Assembly (NCBI GenBank): GCA_044221135.1
Contig: JBGAPT010000003.1
Span: 1-64,000 of the forward strand
DNA length: 64,000 nt
From: UBA4722 sp044221135
GTDB taxonomy: Bacteria > Pseudomonadota > Gammaproteobacteria > DSM-16500
Reading direction: 5' to 3'
Below the pieces are notes generated by a model that made no database searches, was not told where the DNA came from, and worked only from the letters and a program-made list of their open reading frames with translations. The position numbers and the translations under genes are program-made. Within the stretch, counting starts at the first letter, position 1; every line of letters starts with the position of its first letter. Shown piece by piece: positions 58,379-64,000 of the stretch.

Positions 58379-59135
58379 AGCTCGTTGGATATATGTTTAT
58401 GCAGCGGTTCTTTTTTTCTGTTTTTTGTTTTTCATCATAGATATAAAAAAAGAAGTTTTTCATATTTATAAAAAGAGTATTGAAGAAAAAAATTTGTCTA
58501 ATACGGCAGAAGCGCATAGAGAAACTTTAATAAGAACATTGCAAGATCAGAAAAAATCCGTGTTGCAAGTTGATAATACATTGCTGGATACATCGAGTAT
58601 GCTTGCTTATCTTGCTCATTTTTTTGCAGCGCAAAACGTGACTGTTGGTAAAATGCAGTTACTTAAAATAAAAACAGTAAGCGGAGTGAATATGTTGCCA
58701 GTGAAAATAAACGCGGCAGGCCAATTTTCAACATTTATCAAATTAATTTTTGCCTTGACTCAAGGTGATAGACCTATAGTGATAAACGATTTTTCATTTG
58801 AGCGTGATAAAAATGGAAAAATAACAGCTGAAATTCAGTTATTCATCGTTGGTGTGAATGCCAAATCACTTAAAATGGATTATCAGGCATATCAAACGAT
58901 GAGTGTGGCTATGTTAGCAGATTCAGTTTCATTAAGAAAAATGAGATGGGGTGGTTTTTTGCAGCATGAGCAAAGTAGTTCAGGGCTTTTGATATTACCG
59001 GATGGCAGAGCCATTGAAGTGCAATTAGGAGCAATTATTGGTATGGAAAAGGGAAAGGTTATTGAAGTGAAAGAAGATGAGATCAATATTAACGTGGCAG
59101 GAAAGATTGTGAAAATAGCACCGATTCATTCATAA
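58362..59135 (+). CDS. Apparent PilO-PilP fusion protein
   Basis: A 257-residue protein in the place of pilO and pilP. The first part has one membrane helix (about 10-28), a coiled coil (about 35-70) and a periplasmic domain typical of PilO (to about 175). The last 65 residues look like the beta-domain of PilP: LRKMRWGGFL, then LLILPDGRAIEVQLGAIIG (in part), then VIEVKEDEININV. PilP is normally a separate lipoprotein that binds PilQ; here it has no lipobox and is attached to PilO. The assignment of the C-terminal part is by pattern only. Confidence 0.72.
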   Translation: MMMFRKARWIYVYAAVLFFCFLFFIIDIKKEVFHIYKKSIEEKNLSNTAEAHRETLIRTLQDQKKSVLQVDNTLLDTSSMLAYLAHFFAAQNVTVGKMQLLKIKTVSGVNMLPVKINAAGQFSTFIKLIFALTQGDRPIVINDFSFERDKNGKITAEIQLFIVGVNAKSLKMDYQAYQTMSVAMLADSVSLRKMRWGGFLQHEQSSSGLLILPDGRAIEVQLGAIIGMEKGKVIEVKEDEININVAGKIVKIAPIHS

Positions 59136-59150
59136 GTTTCAACTCCATTA

Positions 59151-59209
59151 CACCACAAGATGGTAACTTTCTATATTCAGGATAAATCGTATCTTGAGGT
59201 GTGCAGATA
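59151..59209 (+). promoter_or_regulatory. Inverted repeat between the PilO/P gene and pilQ
   Basis: Within the 97-base gap, ACACCACAAGAT near 59155 pairs with ATCTTGAGGTGT near 59193-59204, with a loop of about 27 bases and one mismatch. It could be a leader hairpin affecting pilQ, which needs more or less protein than the inner-membrane subunits. No promoter boxes are clear. Confidence 0.4.
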
Positions 59210-59232
59210 TCAATTAGAAAAAGGAACTACGT

Positions 59233-60477
59233 ATGTTGTTTTTTATTAGCTACAAAAAATTTTTTACAGCTATTCTTATCAGTATTTTTTGCATTCATTC
59301 CATTGATGCAGAATCAGTAACGTTAAACTCAAAAAAAATCTCTCTGGAATTACAAGAAGTCAGCATTCAAGATGCTCTTAATCTCTTGGCAAAATTACTG
59401 AATATTAATTTGGTTATCAGTCCTGCCATTCATGGCACGGCTTCCTTGCATTTAAAAAAAATATCAGCTTCCGATGTGTTTGATTTATTATTGTTATCGC
59501 ATGAGTTAAGCAAACGGCAGATAAATAATGTCTGGTATGTTATGCCGCGCAATGAATTGATGCTGGATAAGCAGCAAGAATTAAAATTACAGACAGTGGT
59601 TGATGAAGCGGAGCCATTAATAACTTCCATTTGGCAAATTCATTATGCCAAAGCGGATGATATTGCCAATTTACTGAAAGGTGCTAATAGTACGCTCCTT
59701 TCAAAGCGTGGCCAGGTGCATGTAGATGTACGAACTAATATTTTATGCGTGCAAGATATGGCTGATCGTTTGCTTGATATTCATAAACTGATCCAGCGGT
59801 TAGATATTCCGGTCCAACAAGTATTGATTGAAGTGCATTTAGCAAGCGTGGATAGTGATTATGAGCGTGAATTGGGGATTAGTTTCGTGGATCAGCAAAC
59901 GAATGCAAACGATGCGGATCCTGCCAATTCACCTTTGAGTATGCATTATGGTTTGGCTATTCTTAAGTTAACGGATGGTTCATTGTTGCGTATGCAACTC
60001 TCTGCTTTGGAAAAAACAGGGCATGGTGAATTAATTTCTAATCCCAGCCTGTTTACGGCTAATCAGCAAACGGCTTCGATTGAATCCGGAGAAGAGATTC
60101 CCTATCAGGAGATTAGTCGTAGTGGTGCAACAGGCGTGGCTTTTAAAAAAGCAGTCTTAAGTTTGAAAGTGACTCCACAAGTGATGCCTGGAAACCAAGT
60201 ATTGCTACAGTTACAAGTGAATCAAGACAAGCCCAGTAACAGGATCATCTTAGGTGTGCCAGCCATTACGACTCGTCAAATAAGTACAAATATCCTTATT
60301 AAAAGCGGGCAAACAATTGTCTTGGGAGGTATTTATGAGTCAGACAAGGGGCAGCAGCAACAAGGAATACCTTTTTTAAATAAAATTCCACTTGTAGGTT
60401 GGCTGTTCAAACAGCAAAATGTGACAGACAGTAAACGTGAGTTACTTATTTTTGTGACACCGAAGGTAATGAGTTGA
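59233..60477 (+). CDS. pilQ: Short secretin PilQ
   Basis: Outer-membrane ring protein through which the pilus or DNA passes. The 414 residues hold a signal peptide (about 1-27), an STN/N0 domain (about 32-110), one N1 domain (about 130-195) and the secretin core with VLIEVHLASVDSDYERELGI and the final GIPFLNKIPLVGWLFK (about 380-395). The two peptidoglycan-binding AMIN domains at the front of normal PilQ (about 700 residues) are missing; HofQ of E. coli is similarly short. The stop codon overlaps the aroK start region closely. Confidence 0.9.
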   Translation: MLFFISYKKFFTAILISIFCIHSIDAESVTLNSKKISLELQEVSIQDALNLLAKLLNINLVISPAIHGTASLHLKKISASDVFDLLLLSHELSKRQINNVWYVMPRNELMLDKQQELKLQTVVDEAEPLITSIWQIHYAKADDIANLLKGANSTLLSKRGQVHVDVRTNILCVQDMADRLLDIHKLIQRLDIPVQQVLIEVHLASVDSDYERELGISFVDQQTNANDADPANSPLSMHYGLAILKLTDGSLLRMQLSALEKTGHGELISNPSLFTANQQTASIESGEEIPYQEISRSGATGVAFKKAVLSLKVTPQVMPGNQVLLQLQVNQDKPSNRIILGVPAITTRQISTNILIKSGQTIVLGGIYESDKGQQQQGIPFLNKIPLVGWLFKQQNVTDSKRELLIFVTPKVMS

Positions 60478-61002
60478 ATGAAAAAGCGTCAATACCAGAA
60501 TATTTTTCTAATTGGCCCTATGGGGGCAGGGAAAAGCAGCGTTGGAAAATGCTTGGCAGAATTGTTAGATATGCATTTTTACGATTCAGATGAAGAAATT
60601 GAAAACCGTACAGGGGTTGATATCGGTTGGATCTTTGATTTGGAGGGGGCTGACGGATTTCGTAAACGTGAAACGGCTGTTATTGCAGATCTTGTTCATT
60701 TACCTAATATTGTTTTGGCTACGGGCGGTGGTTCTGTTATTTCGCCAGAAGTCCAGGAGTTATTAAGTAAACACGGTGTTGTTGTATTTTTGGATGCTTC
60801 ATTAGGACACCAGCAAGTACGGACTGTGAATGAGGCACGTCGTCCTTTGTTGCGCGTACCGAATCGTGAGGAAGTAATTGAAAAATTATATGAAGAACAC
60901 ACTCCGCTTTATCAATCACTGGCGGATTATCATATTTTGACAGATCATCGTAGCGTACGTCTTGTAGCAGAAGATATTATTCGCTGGCTGGATAAAAAAT
61001 AA
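60478..61002 (+). CDS. aroK: Shikimate kinase AroK
   Basis: Phosphorylates shikimate on the route to chorismate, which also feeds UbiC. The 174 residues show Walker A GPMGAGKSSVGK (about 13-24), DSDEEIE with the shikimate-binding Asp (about 36-42), GFRKRE and ATGGGSV (about 80-86). It begins the base after the pilQ stop. aroB, the usual next gene, is absent; the next gene is on the other strand, across a hairpin. Confidence 0.95.
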   Translation: MKKRQYQNIFLIGPMGAGKSSVGKCLAELLDMHFYDSDEEIENRTGVDIGWIFDLEGADGFRKRETAVIADLVHLPNIVLATGGGSVISPEVQELLSKHGVVVFLDASLGHQQVRTVNEARRPLLRVPNREEVIEKLYEEHTPLYQSLADYHILTDHRSVRLVAEDIIRWLDKK

Positions 61003-61102
61003 TTCGCTTTGCTCTAGATTGCGACTGTAAAGATCATATCATTTCAGCGTGGCGAGGGAATGAGTAAGCTAACAGGAGGCTTGTCCAAGCCATTTATATT
61101 GA

Positions 61103-61130
61103 ATACCCTTCCCTTCTAGGGGAAGGGTAT
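61103..61130. terminator. Hairpin between convergent aroK and lipoprotein genes
   Basis: ATACCCTTCCC (61103-61113) pairs perfectly with GGGAAGGGTAT (61120-61130) around a six-base loop TTCTAG. It lies between the two stop codons. No long T-run follows on either strand, so it may be a weak terminator or an mRNA-end stabiliser. Confidence 0.6.
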
Positions 61131-61139
61131 CAGAAGCGG

Positions 61140-61619
61140 TTATTGAGCAGGTGCAGCAGATGTTGTAGCGGTGCTGTCTGTTGCAGAAGGAGCTGGCGCT
61201 GGCATAGGAGGCATACTGGGCGCTGCTGGCATGCTAGGAGCTGGTGCATTAGCATCAGGTGCTACAGCTATAGGTGCATTAGCGTCTGGTGCTGCAGGTG
61301 CTGGTGCATTAGTATCGGGTGCTGCTGGTGCAGTACCGGGTGTTACACTGGGTCCAGTTGTTGTGGTGGTGCTTGTGGTATCGGTGGTTGTTGTAGTTGG
61401 TGTCTGTGCTTGCATGGTGCTTGTACTGTCAGCGCTAGGAGTAGCGGGTGTTGTTGACTGTGTTGCTGTTGTATCAGATGTAGTATTAGTTGTGGTGGTA
61501 GTGGTAGTAGTTGCATCAGATAAAGTGGTAGGATTGGTTTTTTCTGATTTTTGTTGGCAAGCAGTTACCCCAACAATACAAAGTCCAGCAAGTGTAGCAA
61601 GTAAAAGATGTTTACGCAT
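61140..61619 (-). CDS. Low-complexity Thr/Ala/Pro-rich lipoprotein
   Basis: A 159-residue predicted lipoprotein: signal peptide with lipobox VTAC (Cys at about 21), then a tail made almost wholly of Thr, Ser, Ala and Pro. Residues 38-45 are a run of Thr; residues about 96-132 carry three imperfect repeats of APDANAPAP. Such tails are flexible and may reach across the periplasm or be surface-exposed and variable in length. I recognise no folded domain. It replaces aroB in the usual aroK-aroB order. A long open frame on the opposite strand is a shadow of the repeats. Confidence 0.7.
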   Translation of the reverse strand: MRKHLLLATLAGLCIVGVTACQQKSEKTNPTTLSDATTTTTTTTNTTSDTTATQSTTPATPSADSTSTMQAQTPTTTTTDTTSTTTTTGPSVTPGTAPAAPDTNAPAPAAPDANAPIAVAPDANAPAPSMPAAPSMPPMPAPAPSATDSTATTSAAPAQ

Positions 61620-61827
61620 ATACGATATCCTTAGTAATGAAGAAGTTTAGTAAAGCAGCGGCTGAATAATCTGCCCATAAAGTAAAACATATTATCCTAA
61701 ATGAAGCGGGCTGCAAAGCCTATCCTCTGAATCTGTCAGAAGAAGGAAGAGCAAATTTAGGTTTAATGATCGCGGAGATTCATTCTCCGTGCGAAATCAA
61801 TCAATTTGGATCCAAGGTAAGATAGAT

Positions 61828-62898
61828 ATGTTCGAACTCAAAAATGATCGTTTATTGCGTACAATCAGGCGCCAACCTGTTGATAGGACGCCTATCTGGC
61901 TTATGCGTCAAGCAGGACGTTATTTACCAGAATATCGCATGGTTCGTCAAAAAGCAGGAAATTTTTTGACCTTATGTAAAACGCCTGAGCTTGCTTGTGA
62001 GGTGACGTTACAGCCTTTAATGCGTTTTCCACTGGATGCGGCGATTATATTTTCCGATATTTTGACTATTCCAGATGCGATGGGATTAGGGCTGTATTTT
62101 ATTGAAGGGGAGGGCCCTGCTTTTGAGAGACCGTTGCGTTCTGAACGGGATATTCAGAATCTATCCATTCCAGATCCTGAAGTGAGTTTGCGTTATGTGC
62201 TCGATACTATTCGTATGGTTACGCATGAGCTTGCTGGCAAAGTTCCATTAATTGGATTTTGTGGAAGCCCCTGGACATTAGCCACTTATATGGTTGAAGG
62301 CAATGCAAATAAATCTTTTCCAATGATTCGGGCGATGCTGGAGCAACAGCCGCAGTTATTGCACAATTTATTGTATAAACTGGCGGAAGCAGTGAGTTTG
62401 CATTTGAATGCGCAAATTCATGCGGGTGCGCAAGCGGTAATGATTTTTGATACGTGGGGTGGAATACTGAATACAGCACATTATCAGGAATACTCATTGC
62501 ATTATGTCCAACACATTATATCTAACTTAAACTTAACCGCAAAAAATTTGGCATCGCCTGTGCCAGTTATATTATTTACTAAAGCGGGTGGGCAATGGTT
62601 AGAGTTAATGGTGCAATCAGGTTGTGATGTCATTGGTGTAGATTGGTTAGTTAATTTAGAAGATGCAAGAAGAAGAGTTGGCAATATTGTTGCATTACAG
62701 GGTAATTTAAACCCGAGTATTCTCTGTCAATCAGAAGATATTATTCGTGCGGAAGTTGCACGCATTTTAACGGAGTATGGCCGAGGTGAGGGACATATCT
62801 TTAATTTAGGTCATGGTATTACTCCGGATGTTTCGCCTGAACAGGTGGCCATCCTAGTGGATGCTGTGCATACGCTGAGTTTTAGGCATTCAGTATGA
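61828..62898 (+). CDS. hemE: Uroporphyrinogen decarboxylase
   Basis: Converts uroporphyrinogen III to coproporphyrinogen III in haem synthesis. The 356 residues show TPIWLMRQAGRYLPEYR (in part; about 20-36) with the substrate-binding Arg residues, FSDILTIPDAMG (about 78-89) with the catalytic Asp, GFCGSPWTLATYMVEG (about 144-159), and the late NLGHGI (about 325-330). A frame from 61789 is longer by 13 residues, but the ATG at 61828 has AAGGTAAG upstream. Its stop overlaps the next start (ATGA). Confidence 0.95.
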   Translation: MFELKNDRLLRTIRRQPVDRTPIWLMRQAGRYLPEYRMVRQKAGNFLTLCKTPELACEVTLQPLMRFPLDAAIIFSDILTIPDAMGLGLYFIEGEGPAFERPLRSERDIQNLSIPDPEVSLRYVLDTIRMVTHELAGKVPLIGFCGSPWTLATYMVEGNANKSFPMIRAMLEQQPQLLHNLLYKLAEAVSLHLNAQIHAGAQAVMIFDTWGGILNTAHYQEYSLHYVQHIISNLNLTAKNLASPVPVILFTKAGGQWLELMVQSGCDVIGVDWLVNLEDARRRVGNIVALQGNLNPSILCQSEDIIRAEVARILTEYGRGEGHIFNLGHGITPDVSPEQVAILVDAVHTLSFRHSV

Positions 62899-63854
62899 GT
62901 GATTTGAATTTTAAACCCGCCTGGTGGCTGACAAACCCACACTGCCAAACGCTCTGGTCTGTACTCTGTCGTCGTCGTATTAAAAATTTATTTCCCAGGC
63001 GGGAACGGTTTGAATTAACAGATGGTGATTTTATTGATCTTGATTGGGTCGGTGGCGAGACGGGCCCTATTGTTTTAATTTTACATGGACTGGAAGGGTC
63101 AATACAATCACCGTATGTTCAAGGAATGCTATACACAATTTTACAGCAGGGTTGGCGCGGAGTTTGTATGCATTTTCGTGGCTGTAGTGGTGAACCTAAT
63201 CGACTGTCTCGGGCATATCACTCAGGCGAAACAGTGGATATTGCCGAGGTAGTGAATCAATTACAACAACGTGAACCAAAAACACCGCTGGCTGCAATAG
63301 GTTTTTCTCTTGGAGGAAATGTATTGCTGAAATGGTTAGGTGAAACGGGTCAGTCTAATCCATTGGTGGCCGCGATTGCTGTTTCAGTTCCATTTGAGCT
63401 GGCTAAAGCGGTTGTGCGAATTAATCATGGATTTTCTCGTATTTATCAATGGCGTTTGTTGCATTCTCTTTGCAAAAAAATAAGATGGAAATTTCAACAT
63501 CAACCTGCACCTTTTTCTATCCCAACATTAAAAATGTTACGTACATTACGTGAATTTGATGATCAAGTGACTGCGCCTTTACACGGATTTGTTGATGGAG
63601 AAGATTACTACACTCGATCTAGCTGTCGTCAATACCTGCAAACTATTAGAGTGCCTACGTTATTATTACAAGCAAAGGATGATCCATTGGTTGGAAACAA
63701 CTCTTTACCCGCTCAACATGAAATAGCGGCCCAAGTGATATTTGAACTATCTGAGAAAGGTGGGCATGTTGGTTTTGTCAGCGGACGTTTTCCATGGAAA
63801 TCTTTTTATTGGCTAGAGAAACGTGCGCCATTATTTTTACGAAATTATTTCTAA
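62895..63854 (+). CDS. YheT-family alpha/beta hydrolase
   Basis: A 319-residue alpha/beta hydrolase of the AB-hydrolase 4 group (YheT, ABHD1/3). Visible are the N-terminal WWLTNPHCQTLW, LHGLEGS (about 57-63), the HFRGCSGEPNRLSRAYHSGET segment (in part), the nucleophile elbow GFSLGGNV (about 136-143) and a late KGGHVGF with the catalytic His (about 290-297). The substrate is unknown; eukaryotic relatives act on lipids. Coupled to hemE by a four-base overlap. Confidence 0.88.
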   Translation: MSDLNFKPAWWLTNPHCQTLWSVLCRRRIKNLFPRRERFELTDGDFIDLDWVGGETGPIVLILHGLEGSIQSPYVQGMLYTILQQGWRGVCMHFRGCSGEPNRLSRAYHSGETVDIAEVVNQLQQREPKTPLAAIGFSLGGNVLLKWLGETGQSNPLVAAIAVSVPFELAKAVVRINHGFSRIYQWRLLHSLCKKIRWKFQHQPAPFSIPTLKMLRTLREFDDQVTAPLHGFVDGEDYYTRSSCRQYLQTIRVPTLLLQAKDDPLVGNNSLPAQHEIAAQVIFELSEKGGHVGFVSGRFPWKSFYWLEKRAPLFLRNYF

Positions 63855-63878
63855 AATATCATACTCCACACAAATGTC

Positions 63879-64000
63879 TTAACTCGATTTTGATGATCTT
63901 TTTCTTTCATGTTCTTTCAAGAATTTTTTTCGTACTCTAATCGATAAGGGTGTGATTTCTACTAGCTCATCATCTTCGATAAATTCTAATGCTTGTTCTA
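63879..64000 (-). CDS. typA: Translational GTPase TypA/BipA, C-terminal fragment (cut by window edge)
   Basis: The last 40 codons of a gene that continues beyond the window. The visible end reads EQALEFIEDDELVEITP followed by a basic SIRVRKKFLKEHERKR-type tail, which matches the C-terminus of TypA/BipA, a ribosome-binding GTPase of cold and stress adaptation. The GTPase domains are outside the window. It converges on the hydrolase gene with 24 bases between stops. Confidence 0.88.
   Translation of the reverse strand, partial: EQALEFIEDDELVEITPLSIRVRKKFLKEHERKRSSKSS

Noticed and set aside
61143..61650. Long open frames antisense to the Thr/Ala/Pro lipoprotein
   Set aside because: They are mirror readings of low-complexity codons (Val/Gly or Cys/Ser runs). 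The minus frame has a lipobox and signal peptide and is the real gene.
1..64000. CRISPR array, prophage or intact insertion sequence
   Set aside because: No regularly spaced direct repeats, no cas, integrase, transposase or phage structural genes were seen. Repeats here are palindromic elements of 120-182 bases without their own genes.

Overview
The window is an ordinary-density, AT-rich chromosomal segment from a gammaproteobacterium. Gene content and order (ubiH-pepP-ygfB, argS-SPOR-hslV-hslU, lptD-surA-pdxA divergent from amgK-murU, mrcA divergent from pilMNOPQ-aroK, waaA-coaD-yfhL) place it close to the Legionellales/Coxiellaceae and pseudomonad branch. That placement is an inference from synteny and protein character; no rRNA is present. 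There is no prophage, integrase, intact insertion sequence or CRISPR array.

Layout. 0.2-4.3 kb: an unrecognised membrane protein translationally coupled to metNIQ, then a Sel1-repeat lipoprotein. 4.3-10.7 kb: rsmA, apaH, an AAA/DUF4143 ATPase, folA, a family-4 uracil-DNA glycosylase, a MidA-type methyltransferase and a pteridine-reductase-like SDR. 10.8-18.3 kb: a nitrate/taurine-type ABC transporter, a MATE exporter, a VanX-like dipeptidase, a DUF1460 protein and Dps. 18.8-23.9 kb (minus): rho, trxA, ubiH, pepP, ygfB. 24.1-30.3 kb: argS, SPOR protein, hslVU, DUF971 protein, rpiA and two small unknowns. 30.4-41.5 kb: VOC protein and rpe, waaA-coaD-yfhL, pdxA-surA-lptD, amgK-murU, cfa, tRNA-Arg(CCG). 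41.6-47.4 kb: comM, rpoH, ftsY, rsmD, trpS. 47.5-54.3 kb: small proteins including a pilin-like mini-ORF, PH-domain protein, marC, rubredoxin-reductase-like protein, ubiC-ubiA-pdxB, and a secreted protein with a decayed paralogue. 54.5-64 kb: mrcA, a remodelled pilM-pilN-pilO/P-pilQ cluster, aroK, a low-complexity lipoprotein, hemE, a YheT-type hydrolase and the end of typA.

The most notable signals are outside or between genes. (1) A 17/18 match to the CIRCE/HrcA operator overlaps a good promoter in front of rpoH, suggesting HrcA control of sigma-32. (2) A structured repeat of about 145 bp occurs three times; one copy supplies the rsmA stop codon and sits where apaG is normally found. (3) A 173-174 bp palindromic element occurs twice with a conserved core but different 23-bp stems, and every difference is compensated in the opposite arm; a third, diverged palindrome fills the gap in front of the MATE gene. 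(4) Other long perfect palindromes lie near 18.6 and 47.5 kb, and a GC-rich inverted repeat lies near 57.1 kb.

The type IV pilus genes look reduced: PilM lacks its middle, PilO and PilP appear fused, PilQ is short, and a 42-residue pilin-like ORF has Gln in place of the conserved Glu5. Several widely conserved operons have lost members (apaG, ftsEX, aroB), consistent with genome streamlining.
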